57,052 nucleotides of DNA, taken from NCBI GenBank assembly GCA_012522445.1, contig JAAYKL010000044.1, positions 1 to 57,052 of the forward strand, written 5' to 3'. Numbering within the stretch: position 1 is the stretch's first letter; the number at the start of each line of letters is the position of its first letter. This DNA is from Myxococcales bacterium. GTDB taxonomy: Bacteria; Myxococcota_A; Polyangia; JAAYKL01. Shown one piece after another: positions 29,877 to 39,106 of this stretch. The translations under genes and the position numbers were made by a program. Under the pieces are notes generated by a model. The model searched no databases. It was given only the letters and a program-made list of their open reading frames with translations, and was not told the origin of the DNA.

Positions 29877-30656
29877 TTATTCGATGCCGTATTTCGGGCG
29901 GGCGCGGTGCGCGACGATGGCGAATAGTTCGTCGGCGATGATGCCCCAGTTCTCGATCCAGCCCAGCGGATCGGGCTCGTCGACGATGGTGACTTTGGTG
30001 CGCCCCACCATCAAGCTGATGTGAATGTGCCCGTTGGGTTGCTTCACCGTCAGAAGGCCGCGGATCTCGTAGAGCGGCGTCTCGCCCTTGGCGTGTATCA
30101 TGCGCGACGCGCCCGGGTGGATGAGAAACTGCAGCGGCGTGGAGGCCAGCCCCAGGGGCACGCGGAGGTGACTCGACAGGAAGTCAGCCAGGTCGATGAT
30201 GGTCATGTCCATGTGGCATTGGTGGATGGGCAGATATTTGTCGCAGCCGTCTACTTTTAGGAACACCACAAAGACCGGCACCTTGCGCCAGGGCAAAAGG
30301 CCGTGGCCGATCATAACGCCGCGCAGGGAGCTGAAGGGAATGGTGAGCTTGCGCCCGACGTAGGCGTATTCCTTTTGAAAGTCGATGAAGGCCGGGATGC
30401 GATGCGGCCCGCGCAGGCCCAAGAAGTATTCGCCGATGCGCACCGCCGCCCCTTGGCCCGCGTACACGGAGCGGTTCACCCGCTTGATGAATGGATACAG
30501 CGGGTCATAAGCGCTCTCGCCCCTGAGAAAGAGAAGACGCCCCACGGGGTTGAGTTGGCGCGTGCCTTCGGGCAGGTCCAACACCTCAATAATGGCGCGC
30601 GGATCGAAGAGGTTTTGCGGCAGTGGCAGCGGAAAGATGGAATTTCGGACTATCAT
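29877..30656 (-). CDS. Uncharacterised soluble protein
   Basis: A 259-residue protein I do not recognise. It has no signal peptide or membrane helix. The sequence is a mix of predicted strands and helices with conserved-looking stretches: YAYVGRKLTIPFSSLRGVMIGHGLLPWRKVPVFVVFLKV, a Cys/His-containing DKYLPIHQCHMD, and HIHISLMVGRTKVTIVDEPDPLG. Start uncertain: ATG 30656 is used, with TTG 30668 an alternative; neither has a good ribosome binding site. It lies convergent with birA and divergent from rsfS. A PilZ-like fold was considered, but the RxxxR and DxSxxG motifs are missing. Confidence 0.65.
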   Translation of the reverse strand: MIVRNSIFPLPLPQNLFDPRAIIEVLDLPEGTRQLNPVGRLLFLRGESAYDPLYPFIKRVNRSVYAGQGAAVRIGEYFLGLRGPHRIPAFIDFQKEYAYVGRKLTIPFSSLRGVMIGHGLLPWRKVPVFVVFLKVDGCDKYLPIHQCHMDMTIIDLADFLSSHLRVPLGLASTPLQFLIHPGASRMIHAKGETPLYEIRGLLTVKQPNGHIHISLMVGRTKVTIVDEPDPLGWIENWGIIADELFAIVAHRARPKYGIE

Positions 30657-30773
30657 TTTCTTGTTCAATTGACTAATACCCCAAGAGCTTCCCGCGCGAC
30701 GTGCGGGGGCGCATCGCCGGACAATGATTCCATTTTGTCAGGCAATCGCAACCAAAAACAAAAGAGGCCCATA

Positions 30774-31175
30774 TTGGATTCAAAAGCACTCGCCCTGCGC
30801 ATCGCCGAAGCGGCCCTCGACAAGCAGGCCACCTCCTTGGAGATTCGCCACATCGCCGAAAAGGTCAGCTACGCCGACTACGTCGTCATTTGCTCCGGCC
30901 GCTCCGAACGACAGGTGGAGGCCATCGCCAACGGGGTAGACGCCGCGATGCGCGCGCACAAAAAACATCCGTTGGGCATTGAGGGCAAAGAAAACGGCCA
31001 GTGGATTCTCATGGATTACGGCGACGTGATCTTTCACGTCTTCGAGGAGACCAACCGCGGTTTTTACGACCTGGACGGCCTGTGGATCGACGCGGATCGC
31101 GTGCCTGTTCGCAAAATCGCCGATGCCGTCGACGACAGCGCCGAACCCACCTCATCCGAGGGCCCAAGCGATTGA
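30774..31175 (+). CDS. rsfS: Ribosomal silencing factor RsfS
   Basis: A 133-residue protein that binds ribosomal protein L14 and blocks subunit joining when cells slow growth. TTG start at 30774 with GAGG six bases upstream; a longer frame reaches back to 30303 but has no support. Matches along the family core: ADYVVICSGRSERQVEAIANGV, GIEGKENGQWILMDYGDVIFHVF and the tail YDLDGLWIDADRV. The last 18 residues are an acidic Ser-rich extension. Its stop overlaps the TTG start of rlmH by four bases. Confidence 0.93.
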   Translation: MDSKALALRIAEAALDKQATSLEIRHIAEKVSYADYVVICSGRSERQVEAIANGVDAAMRAHKKHPLGIEGKENGQWILMDYGDVIFHVFEETNRGFYDLDGLWIDADRVPVRKIADAVDDSAEPTSSEGPSD

Positions 31176-31609
31176 AAATCCAATTGATGAGCGTCGGCCG
31201 CATCAAGGCAGATCCCACCGCGCCCCTGGTCGATGATTACACCGGGCGCATCGCCAAGTTCATTCCCTTTGAAGAAGTCGTTCTCAAAGCCAACGATGCC
31301 CAGGCCGAGGAGAAAATGCACAAGGCCGCCGACCGCGCCGCCATCACCGTGGCCATGGACGAACGCGGACAACAACACGACTCCTTCGCCTTCGCCGATC
31401 TCATGGCATCGTGGATGAACGCCGGACACGGGCGCGTCCTCTTTCTCATCGGCGGTGCCGACGGATTGCCCCCGGGCATTCGGCAGCGCGCCGACCTCTC
31501 GCTGGGGCTGTCGCGCATGACGCTTCCGCATCGCTTGGCGCGTTTGATTTTGGTAGAGCAAATGTATCGGGCGCTTTGCATCATCCGCAACGTGCCCTAT
31601 CAAAAATAA
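31172..31609 (+). CDS. rlmH: 23S rRNA pseudouridine1915 N3-methyltransferase RlmH
   Basis: A 145-residue SPOUT methyltransferase acting on the 70S ribosome at helix 69. The TTG at 31172 overlaps the rsfS stop and gives LKIQLMSVGRIK, matching the family start (MKLQLVAVG in E. coli); the ATG at 31187 would truncate it. The SAM-binding knot is seen in VLFLIGGADGLPPGI, and the C-terminal LPHRLARLILVEQMYRALCIIRNVPYQK matches the conserved LxHxLxRxxLxEQxYRAxxIxxNxPYH. GAGGG precedes the start. The gene pair rsfS-rlmH is a very common arrangement. Confidence 0.95.
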   Translation: MKIQLMSVGRIKADPTAPLVDDYTGRIAKFIPFEEVVLKANDAQAEEKMHKAADRAAITVAMDERGQQHDSFAFADLMASWMNAGHGRVLFLIGGADGLPPGIRQRADLSLGLSRMTLPHRLARLILVEQMYRALCIIRNVPYQK

Positions 31610-31618
31610 CCTCCCGCA

Positions 31619-33184
31619 ATGGACAACAACGACATGAAACAACAACCGCAAACCCGCAAACCCGTAATGCTCGTCGTCCTCGACGGTTGGGGCAATGCGC
31701 CGGCAGGCCCCTTCAACGCCATCAGCGTCGCCCAAACCCCGGTGTTCGACCAACTCATCGCCACGCGCCCCGTCACGGAGATCGCCGCCCACGGAAAGTC
31801 CGTCGGGCTGCCCAGCGATCAGATGGGCAACTCCGAAGTGGGACACCTCAACCTCGGCGCGGGCCGCGTCGTCAAACAGGACTTGGTGAAGATCGACGAC
31901 GCCATCGAAGACGGCACCTTTGTGCAAAACCCGGTGTTCCAAAACATCTGTCAGGCGGCCAAGGCCAAGACCGGGCGCGTGCACCTCATCGGCCTGTGCT
32001 CCCCGGGCGGTGTCCACAGTTCACTGGAACACCTGCACGCCCTGGTGACGCTCTTCAGCGACGCGGGCCTCGAGGTCTTCATCCACGCCATCACCGACGG
32101 TCGCGACACGCCGCCCTCATCGGCGCGGGGCTACTTGCAAGAGATGGAAACCCGCCTCGCCGGCAAGGCGCGCATCGCCGTGGTGGTGGGGCGCTTTTGG
32201 AGCATGGACCGCGACAAGCGCTGGGATCGCGTCGAGAAGGGCTACCGCGCGCACGTGCAAGGAGAGGGCACGCCGCACGCCTCGGCTGACGAAGCGGTGG
32301 CCGCTGCCTACGCCGCCGGACAAACCGACGAGTTCATCGAGCCGCGCATCATCGTCGATGCAGATGGGCGCCCCCTGGGCACGATGCGCGACGGCGACGC
32401 CACGGTGTTTTTCAACTTCCGCGCCGACCGGGCCCGAGAGATTACCGCGGCGTTCACCCAGTCCGACTTCAGCGAATTCGCCCGCAAAAAAGTGGTCGAC
32501 TTCTCGGCCTATGCCACGATGACCGAGTACCACCAGAGCTACGGCCTGCCCATCGCCTTCCCCAAAGACACCATGGGCAACATCTTGGGCAAGGTGCTCG
32601 CCGACCGCGGCATGCGGCAATTTCGCTGCGCCGAAACCGAGAAGTACGCCCACGTCACCTTCTTCTTCAACGGCGGTGTCGAGACCCCCTGCACGGGCGA
32701 GGACCGCCAACTCATCCCGTCGCCCAAGGAGGTGGCCACCTACGACTTGAAGCCGGAGATGAGCGCGGCAGCGGTGGGCGATGCGGTGGTGGCGCGCCTC
32801 AAGAGCCACGACGACGACTTCATCCTCGTGAACTTCGCCAACCCCGACATGGTGGGACACACCGGCATTCTCGCCGCAGCGGTTCAGGCCATCCAGGCCG
32901 TGGACGCCCAGGTGGGACGTCTCTGTGACGCAGTGCTGGCCAAGGGCGGCGCCCTGTTGATCACCGCGGATCACGGCAACAGCGAGCAGATGCGCGACGA
33001 GGTCGCCGATCAGCCCTACACGGCGCACACCCTCAACCCCGTGCCCGTCATCCTGGTCGACGAACAGCGCAAAGCCGTCGCCTTGCGTACCGGCGGATCA
33101 CTGCGCGATGTCGCCCCCACCATCCTCGAGCTCATCGGCCTCGACAAACCCGCCGAGATGACCGGCACTTCTCTAATTCAATAA
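31619..33184 (+). CDS. gpmI: 2,3-bisphosphoglycerate-independent phosphoglycerate mutase
   Basis: A 521-residue Mn-dependent enzyme converting 3-phosphoglycerate to 2-phosphoglycerate in glycolysis. Metal Asp22 in LVVLDGWGN, catalytic Ser72 in QMGNSEVGHLNLGAGR, the phosphotransferase insert with DGRDTPPSS, FNFRADRARE, and C-terminal metal site ITADHGNSEQM plus HTLNPVPVILV are all present. It follows rlmH by nine bases, suggesting one operon. No clear ribosome binding site before ATG 31619; an in-frame ATG at 31634 is possible. The end overlaps the convergent methyltransferase-like gene by seven bases. Confidence 0.95.
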   Translation: MDNNDMKQQPQTRKPVMLVVLDGWGNAPAGPFNAISVAQTPVFDQLIATRPVTEIAAHGKSVGLPSDQMGNSEVGHLNLGAGRVVKQDLVKIDDAIEDGTFVQNPVFQNICQAAKAKTGRVHLIGLCSPGGVHSSLEHLHALVTLFSDAGLEVFIHAITDGRDTPPSSARGYLQEMETRLAGKARIAVVVGRFWSMDRDKRWDRVEKGYRAHVQGEGTPHASADEAVAAAYAAGQTDEFIEPRIIVDADGRPLGTMRDGDATVFFNFRADRAREITAAFTQSDFSEFARKKVVDFSAYATMTEYHQSYGLPIAFPKDTMGNILGKVLADRGMRQFRCAETEKYAHVTFFFNGGVETPCTGEDRQLIPSPKEVATYDLKPEMSAAAVGDAVVARLKSHDDDFILVNFANPDMVGHTGILAAAVQAIQAVDAQVGRLCDAVLAKGGALLITADHGNSEQMRDEVADQPYTAHTLNPVPVILVDEQRKAVALRTGGSLRDVAPTILELIGLDKPAEMTGTSLIQ

Positions 33185-33753
33185 GGCGGGAACCAACCGA
33201 AGGCGGCGTTCCCCGAGGTGATGGCCCAGGGAAAAATGCCCCGACCGCGCGACAGCGTTTGCGAGATGTCTCGAAAGCCAGCGGTCATGGTCAGCGCGCA
33301 CACCTCGTCGCGGGGCAGCGCGCGGGACACCCCGACGCGAAACGGCGAGAACAGGCGCGCCAGGGGCTTGGACTTGCCGTGGGTCACCGGGTGCGGCCAT
33401 ACCAGCAGGCCGTTGTCCACCAGCAGTTCGCGCATGGTCGCCAGGGTGTGGGCCGGAGATGTCGATGATGGCAGTCCGTGGGCGAGCACGACGATGTCCA
33501 GGCTCCGCGGCGCCACCGGCAAGTGCGACAAGCGCGTCTCGAGCACTATCATTTGGGCCGTCGGGCGCGACAGGCGTCGGTGGAAGCGGTAGAGGCAGGA
33601 GAAGCGATCGCCCATCACCACCAGGCGAATGGGCAAGTGGCTCAAGGCCCGCGCCAATTCGAGGTTGCCCCGCAAAAACAACCCCACGCGCAGCGGACGG
33701 CCCTGGGCATGGGCTTTGACCAAGGCGGCGATCTGGTGGCTCAGGCGTTTCAC
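33178..33753 (-). CDS. SAM-dependent methyltransferase-like protein with atypical motif I
   Basis: About 191 residues. A GTG start at 33753, placed just after the stop of the CorC-like gene, has no obvious ribosome binding site; the frame continues upstream within that gene. The order of strands looks like a Rossmann methyltransferase: RVGLFLRGNLELARAL, IRLVVMGDRFSCL, LSHLPVAPRSLDIVVLAHGLP (motif IV-like), a helix MRELLVDNGLLVWPH and a C-terminal strand pair. The glycine-rich GxGxG of motif I is replaced by LFLRGN. It could be a degenerate or non-catalytic homologue, so family identity is tentative. Confidence 0.55.
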   Translation of the reverse strand: MKRLSHQIAALVKAHAQGRPLRVGLFLRGNLELARALSHLPIRLVVMGDRFSCLYRFHRRLSRPTAQMIVLETRLSHLPVAPRSLDIVVLAHGLPSSTSPAHTLATMRELLVDNGLLVWPHPVTHGKSKPLARLFSPFRVGVSRALPRDEVCALTMTAGFRDISQTLSRGRGIFPWAITSGNAAFGWFPPY

Positions 33754-33766
33754 GGTGTCACGTGCG

Positions 33767-35092
33767 TTAGCGGCTCTCGCTTTTTTCGGCTGCGGTTGGC
33801 GCCACATCGGTGCCGATATCGCGGATCTCCAGGCGCTTGATGCGGCGTTCGTCGGCGTCCACCACCACCACCTGGTAGGGCGGCATGTCGATGACCTTTC
33901 CCTTGCGGGGGATGCGCCCGTTGAGCGCCAGCACCATGCCACCCACCGAGTCGTAGTCGTCGGAGTGCGGCAATTGCATGCCCGTGATCTCCTCGAAATC
34001 GTAAATCGGCATGTGGGCGTTGACCTGGTAGCGGTCGTCCGCAATTTTTTGAATCATCTGTTGGTTGCGATCGTGCTCGTCGCGGATTTCGCCCACCAGC
34101 TCTTCGAGGATGTCTTCGAGGGTGACCAGGCCCGCGGTGCCGCCAAATTCGTCGACTACGATGGCCAGGTGCAACCCGCGCCGCCGCATGTCTTTCAGCA
34201 GCAGTTGGATTTTTTGCGTTTCGGGCACGAAGAACATGCCCTCGCGCATGATGTCCTCGACGACGGTTTGGGTGCATTCGAGGGACGTGCGGTGCTTGAC
34301 CATGTGCGCCAGCAGATCCTTGGCGTAGAGGATGCCGACGATCTCATCGGGGGTCTCGTCGTACACCGGGATGCGCGAGTGGCCGCTCTCCATCACCAGG
34401 GGCAGGGCATCGTTAACAGTGGTGTGTTGTCCCAGGGCGATCATGTCGGTGCGCGGGATCATGATTTCGCGGACCACGGTGTCGGTGAACTCCATGGCGC
34501 TCATCAGGAGCTCGCCCTGTTCGTTCTCTTCGAAGACCGATTCGGCCAGCCCGCGGCGGATGTGGAATTCGATTTCGTCTTCGGTGGGCAGTGGATCGTC
34601 GGGCTCGCGTCCGGTGACGTTGTTTTGCATCAGCGCGGGGATCCGGGAGAGCGACCAAGAGAAGGGAAAGAGCAGCTTGTCGATGAGCCAGACGACGCGC
34701 AGCGCCGGTCCGGCGATGGTCTCGGAAAAACCGAGGGCCAGGCTCTTGGGGGTGATCTCGGCGAAGATTAACACGATGATGGTGACGCCGAAGACCGAGA
34801 TGGCCTCGGCGTAGTTGGGCAAGAAGCGCAGGGCCAGTTGGTAGCCGAGGATGGAGCACAAAATGTTGACCACGTTGTTGCCGATGAGCAGCGTGGTGAT
34901 GTAGCGGCGTTTGTTGTTCAACCACAGCCGCAATATGCCGAAGCGCGCGGGATTGCGCTCCATTAACAGGCGCGCACGCGTGGTGGTGATGCTGGTGAGG
35001 GCGGTCTCGGCGCCTGAAAAAAACGCACTGGCGATGAGGCAGGCAAGGATGCCGAAGATTTCCCCCCAGGGAAAGGCTGGGTCTGTACTCAT
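33767..35092 (-). CDS. CNNM/CorC-type hemolysin family protein (DUF21-CBS-CorC_HlyC)
   Basis: A 441-residue inner-membrane protein. DUF21 domain (about 5-200) with four helices and the signature GAETALTSI, then [10 protein letters not shown]; a CBS pair (about 215-335) with [11 protein letters not shown] and [15 protein letters not shown]; and the C-terminal CorC_HlyC domain ([27 protein letters not shown]). The family is implicated in magnesium/cobalt homeostasis and transport and was historically labelled hemolysin. The N-terminal DUF21 is intact, so it is the membrane type rather than soluble CorC. Downstream lies the methyltransferase-like gene, probably co-transcribed. Confidence 0.93.
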   Translation of the reverse strand: MSTDPAFPWGEIFGILACLIASAFFSGAETALTSITTTRARLLMERNPARFGILRLWLNNKRRYITTLLIGNNVVNILCSILGYQLALRFLPNYAEAISVFGVTIIVLIFAEITPKSLALGFSETIAGPALRVVWLIDKLLFPFSWSLSRIPALMQNNVTGREPDDPLPTEDEIEFHIRRGLAESVFEENEQGELLMSAMEFTDTVVREIMIPRTDMIALGQHTTVNDALPLVMESGHSRIPVYDETPDEIVGILYAKDLLAHMVKHRTSLECTQTVVEDIMREGMFFVPETQKIQLLLKDMRRRGLHLAIVVDEFGGTAGLVTLEDILEELVGEIRDEHDRNQQMIQKIADDRYQVNAHMPIYDFEEITGMQLPHSDDYDSVGGMVLALNGRIPRKGKVIDMPPYQVVVVDADERRIKRLEIRDIGTDVAPTAAEKSESR

Positions 35093-35266
35093 AAAGTCAT
35101 TCTACTTTTATACATCACATTCGTCGACCAACACTGGCTACCATACCCTACTGCCACGGGCGATGCGAAAATACTTTTGCACTCATCCGGGGGCAAAGTG
35201 CGAAACCTTTTTCGCATTTCGTGAATAAAATTAAGCACTTAAATCTTTTTTCGGGCCTTTTGGGGC

Positions 35267-35294
35267 TTGCCTCACCCGCCACAATCCATATATT
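35267..35294 (+). promoter_or_regulatory. Candidate promoter for the carboxyltransferase gene
   Basis: -10-like TATATT at 35289-35294 and -35-like TTGCCT at 35267-35272 with 16-base spacing. The 271-base divergent gap is AT-rich and contains no gene. Confidence 0.35.
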
Positions 35295-35363
35295 GAGCCC
35301 GCCATTTGAGAGCGTGTTCAACGCATTACACGGCACCACCAACATATTTTACGGGAGACAAAA

Positions 35364-36719
35364 ATGACAAAAATCACTGAGACGGCGCTTCGCGACGCGC
35401 ACCAATCCCTGTTTGCCACCCGCATGCGCACCGAGGACATCATCGCCGGCGCGCCCTTGCTCGACAAGGTGGGCTTTGCTTCGCTGGAGGCCTGGGGCGG
35501 CGCCACTTTCGATTCCTGCCTGCGCTTTTTGGCCGAGGATCCGTGGGAGCGCCTGCGCAAGGTCAAGGCCGCTACCGCCAACACCCCCATTCAAATGCTT
35601 TTGCGCGGTCAAAACCTGGTGGGCTACCGCAACTACGCCGACGACGTGGTCACCCTCTTTGTCGAGCTGGCGGCCAAAAACGGCGTCGATATCTTTCGCG
35701 TCTTCGATGCCCTCAACGATACGCGCAACATGACCTGTGCGCTGCAGGCGATCAAAAAGGCCGGCAAGCACGCCCAGGGCACCATCTCCTACACGACGAG
35801 CCCCGTGCACACGACCGAGAAGTTCGTCGCCCTGGCCAAGGATCTCAAAGATTTGGGCTGCGACTCCATCTGCATCAAGGACATGTCGGGCATCCTCTTT
35901 CCCCGGGTGGCCCACGACAAGATCAAGGCCATCAAAAAGACCGTCGACATCCCGGTGGTGCTGCACTCGCACTGCACGGCGGGCATCGCGCCCATCGCCT
36001 ATTACGCCGGTGCCGAGGCCGGTGCCGACATCGTCGACTGCGCCATCTCCCCCATCGGCGGGGGCACGGCCCAACCCCACACCGAGAGCATCGCCTGGTC
36101 GTTCAAAGACACGCCCTTCGACGCGGGCATCGACTTTGCCGCCCTAGACGAAGCCACCGCGTTCTTTAAAGAAATCCGCGCCAAGTACCGCGTCCTCATC
36201 GACCCCATCTCCGAGCAGGTCGACACCCGCGTGCTCACCTACCAGGTGCCCGGCGGCATGTTGTCCAACCTGGTGAGCCAGCTCAAAGCCCAGGGCAAAC
36301 TCGATCGCTTAGAAGAAGTGCTCGCCGAAGTCCCCCGGGTTCGCGAGGCGCTGGGGTATCCGCCCCTCGTCACGCCCACGAGCCAAATCGTCGGCACCCA
36401 GGCGGTGTTCAACGTGCTCATGGGTTCCTTTAAAGTGTGCAGCAAAGAAACCAAGGACCTCGTCGCCGGCAAGTACGGCCGCACGCCCGCGCCCATCGAT
36501 CCCGAGTTTCAAAAGCGCATCCTGAAAAACGAAGAGCCCATTACCTGCCGTCCCGCAGACCTGTTGCCGCCCGAGCTCGATACGCTGCGCAAAGAGTACG
36601 CCGACCTGGTGAAGAGCGACGAGGATTTGCTCACCCTGGCCATGAACCCGCAAGTGGGCCGCGACTTCCTCGCCGGCAACAGCGTCGCCGAAAAAGCCCC
36701 CTGGGAAGAAGACGCGTAA
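35364..36719 (+). CDS. Pyruvate carboxylase subunit B / oxaloacetate decarboxylase alpha-type carboxyltransferase, no biotinyl domain
   Basis: A 451-residue carboxyltransferase-domain protein that moves CO2 between biotin and pyruvate/oxaloacetate. GGGAGA precedes the ATG. N-terminal TIM barrel with TALRDAHQSLFATRMRTEDI (metal Asp11), carbamylatable Lys172 in SICIKDMSG and metal pair His201/His203 in LHSHCTAG, then the PYC_OADA helical domain with VPGGMLSNLVSQL. It ends at about residue 450 without the AMKM biotin-acceptor domain, so a separate biotin carrier and carboxylase must exist elsewhere. It could alternatively be a transcarboxylase 5S subunit. Convergent with a WYL regulator. Confidence 0.93.
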   Translation: MTKITETALRDAHQSLFATRMRTEDIIAGAPLLDKVGFASLEAWGGATFDSCLRFLAEDPWERLRKVKAATANTPIQMLLRGQNLVGYRNYADDVVTLFVELAAKNGVDIFRVFDALNDTRNMTCALQAIKKAGKHAQGTISYTTSPVHTTEKFVALAKDLKDLGCDSICIKDMSGILFPRVAHDKIKAIKKTVDIPVVLHSHCTAGIAPIAYYAGAEAGADIVDCAISPIGGGTAQPHTESIAWSFKDTPFDAGIDFAALDEATAFFKEIRAKYRVLIDPISEQVDTRVLTYQVPGGMLSNLVSQLKAQGKLDRLEEVLAEVPRVREALGYPPLVTPTSQIVGTQAVFNVLMGSFKVCSKETKDLVAGKYGRTPAPIDPEFQKRILKNEEPITCRPADLLPPELDTLRKEYADLVKSDEDLLTLAMNPQVGRDFLAGNSVAEKAPWEEDA

Positions 36720-36781
36720 CCGCTTCGCGCGCCCGCCAACGTCACTCTCACACATGCACGAATTTGCGCCGTATCGGCGCG

Positions 36782-37777
36782 TTACGAGGAGTAGTTCGCC
36801 AGGGTTTTGGCCAACTCGGCCTTGGTTTGCTCGACCAAGCTAGCGGGGCGCACCACGGTGACATTGGCCCCAAAGGACATGATCCAGTGCAGCACCTCGT
36901 AGCCCGGATGCACATCTAGCGTCAGCGTGATGGTGTCGTCGTCGTTGTGCTGCATCTGTTGGCTGGGATGAAACACGCGCAGCCCGATGAAGGCGTCGGC
37001 CCCTGGGACAAACCGCAGCTCCACGCGTTGCGGCGCGCCGGTGTCGAAAAACAGCGCCGACGACAGGTAGTCTTCGGGGGTGTAGTCCTCGGGGGGCAAC
37101 ACGGCGATGCCCGTGAGCGCTGCCCGCTGGATGCGCTCCAGCGCGATTTTGCGGATCACGCTCTCGTTGCCGTCGATGGCGCCGATGAAGTAGAGGCCCC
37201 GGCGGAAGGTGATCAGCGTGTAGGGATGAAAGATGAAGTCGGTGACGTCGCCCTTGTAATTGCGGTACGTCATGTCGATGGCCCTGTCGTGGCGCAGGCC
37301 CACCATGCACATCTCGAGGATGTCGGGGATGACGCCCGAGAAGCGCTTGGGCGCCTCGTGGATGTTGTAGAGCTTGCGCTGCAGTCTCTCGATGTTGTCG
37401 ATGTCGGTCTTTTTGTTCAGGCGCTGCGACATCTGGGCAAATAGGGCGTGGAAAGACTCGGAAAAGCTGGTGCCCTCCAAAAAGTCGAACATCTGCCGCC
37501 CGAGAAAGAGCGCCATGACTTGCTCCATCGTGAACGAGAGCGGGATGCGGCGCGAAGAGAGCGAGATGGAATAGCGCCGGTCGCCGTCGGCGAGCTCCTC
37601 TTCAACCGTGCCGATGTTTTGGTTGTGCAGCTCTTCGATGTCGCGCAAGGCGGTCTTTCGCGAAATGCGAAATTCGTCCAGCATAAATTGCAGGCCGATG
37701 CTGCCGTAGGTAAAGAGATGCTGTTTCAACGCCTCGATGCGTTCTGTCTTGGTCAAGTCGCCAAATTTTTTGCCCAT
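36782..37777 (-). CDS. HTH and WYL-domain transcriptional regulator
   Basis: A 331-residue regulator. ATG 37777 has AAAGGTGA at seven bases; the in-frame GTG at 37786 lies inside that site. N-terminal winged helix (about 5-65, KTERIEALKQHLFTYGS to ISRKTALRDIEELH), then a WYL domain (about 140-230) with DMTYRNYKGDVTDFIFHPYTLITFRRGLYFIGAIDG, and a WCX-type C-terminus (about 250-325, VELRFVPGADAFIGLRVFHPSQQ). The canonical WYL tripeptide is replaced by LYFIG. WYL proteins respond to small ligands or nucleic acids and control phage-defence, DNA-repair or metabolic genes; no target is evident here. Confidence 0.88.
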   Translation of the reverse strand: MGKKFGDLTKTERIEALKQHLFTYGSIGLQFMLDEFRISRKTALRDIEELHNQNIGTVEEELADGDRRYSISLSSRRIPLSFTMEQVMALFLGRQMFDFLEGTSFSESFHALFAQMSQRLNKKTDIDNIERLQRKLYNIHEAPKRFSGVIPDILEMCMVGLRHDRAIDMTYRNYKGDVTDFIFHPYTLITFRRGLYFIGAIDGNESVIRKIALERIQRAALTGIAVLPPEDYTPEDYLSSALFFDTGAPQRVELRFVPGADAFIGLRVFHPSQQMQHNDDDTITLTLDVHPGYEVLHWIMSFGANVTVVRPASLVEQTKAELAKTLANYSS

Positions 37778-37981
37778 AAAAGTCACCTTTGTTTTGTTGT
37801 TTCAAGCCGTCGTTTCTGCGGCGTCCTTTGGGGATTGCAGATCAAAATCATAGCCCATTTGGGGTTCCGCGAGGAGTTTTTAGACAAAATTTGTCCCTGC
37901 CAGCACAATGCGCCAAAAGGCTGCGCTACCCTTTCGGCCGATAATTTGTTTTGCGCGCATGGGCGGCCCTAAGATGCGGCC

Positions 37982-39034
37982 ATGACAGCTTCACCACGCA
38001 TAGAACGAAGAGACCCCTGCTCGCCGGTGTTGCAACTCGGGACGGCGTTGTCCCAGGCCCAGCGCAGCGGCGAGAGCGGATGGCTTGAAATTCAGGAAGG
38101 CGGCCGCATTCACGGCGTGCAAATCTCGGGCGGCGGAGTGGCCGATGTGGTGTCGGACCGGCGCGACATCAACGCCCTGGGGCTGCGCGAACAGATGCAG
38201 CACTTGTTTTCGCTGCCGCGCCCCAAGGTGATCTGGATGCCAGACCTCACCTGCATGCAGCGCGCGCCCAAGGCCAGCGCCGCCGAAGTCGCATTGCGCG
38301 GCATTCTCACGCGCCAAGACGTATTCGATCCCGTGCAATTGGCCGAGCGCATCCCGGTCACGACCTTGCGCATCGACGAGGCACAGCTCCGGGCACTGCA
38401 CCCACTCGGGCTCACCGAGCAGGAGATGGACTTTTTGCGCCAGTTGCGCGTGCCCACGCCCATCCCCATGATTTTGTGGAAACGCGGCTTTGCCCCCCAA
38501 ACCGCCGCGGCCCTGCTGATGGCCCTAAATGTCATCGGGGTGTGGCGGGACACCTGGCGACCCGGCGAATTGCCGCGCTTTATTCCCGCGGTGCGCTTGC
38601 TCCGCGCCAAGGCGCTAGGCGCCACCCCACTGGAACTGCTCAAGCTCAACCCCGACGCATCCGAAACCGAACAGGACAAGGCCTTTCGCCGCCTTTCGTT
38701 TGAGCTGCACCCCGACCGGTTGGTCCATTACGCGCCGCGCGAACAGGTCATGGCGGCCCAGGCCTTCAAAGTCCTCTCCGAGGCATACCACCAAATCAAG
38801 CGCTCCCGACGACAGCGCCCCGTTGTGGTCGCAGATGCCGCAACCCCGGTGGCCCGCGTCGCGCTGAAGAAGAAAATGCCCGACAACTGGGCCTCTCTCT
38901 TGGTGGCCGCCCGCGCCGCTGTCGAGCAGGGCAATGTGGAGCGCGCCAAAGCCTTTGCGCTCAAAGCACTGCAGCACACGCCGCCGCCTGGTGCCCAACG
39001 CGAGATCGCCGCCATCCTCAACCGCGCCGCCTAA
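37982..39034 (+). CDS. J-domain protein with N-terminal uncharacterised region
   Basis: A 350-residue protein. Residues about 215-275 form a J domain: ATPLELLKLNPDASETEQDKAFRRLSFELHPDRL, with the HPD tripeptide at 243-245 needed to stimulate DnaK. It is followed by FKVLSEAYHQIK and a basic stretch. The N-terminal 200 residues (SGWLEIQEGGRIHGVQISGGGVADVV) resemble DUF4388/PATAN-like modules of deltaproteobacterial regulators, though that match is loose. The C-terminal 50 residues look like a TPR-like helical pair (LVAARAAVEQGNVERAKAFALKAL). Likely a co-chaperone with a signalling attachment. No strong ribosome binding site. Confidence 0.78.
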   Translation: MTASPRIERRDPCSPVLQLGTALSQAQRSGESGWLEIQEGGRIHGVQISGGGVADVVSDRRDINALGLREQMQHLFSLPRPKVIWMPDLTCMQRAPKASAAEVALRGILTRQDVFDPVQLAERIPVTTLRIDEAQLRALHPLGLTEQEMDFLRQLRVPTPIPMILWKRGFAPQTAAALLMALNVIGVWRDTWRPGELPRFIPAVRLLRAKALGATPLELLKLNPDASETEQDKAFRRLSFELHPDRLVHYAPREQVMAAQAFKVLSEAYHQIKRSRRQRPVVVADAATPVARVALKKKMPDNWASLLVAARAAVEQGNVERAKAFALKALQHTPPPGAQREIAAILNRAA

Positions 39035-39106
39035 ATTCCGCTGTAACAACAATTGTGCACTGCCTTGTCGGTTTTGCGCAGCCGCGCTGCGGTTTTGTGC
39101 CAAAAT

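Noticed and set aside
29877..30656. PilZ domain (c-di-GMP receptor)
   Set aside because: No RxxxR or DxSxxG motif visible.
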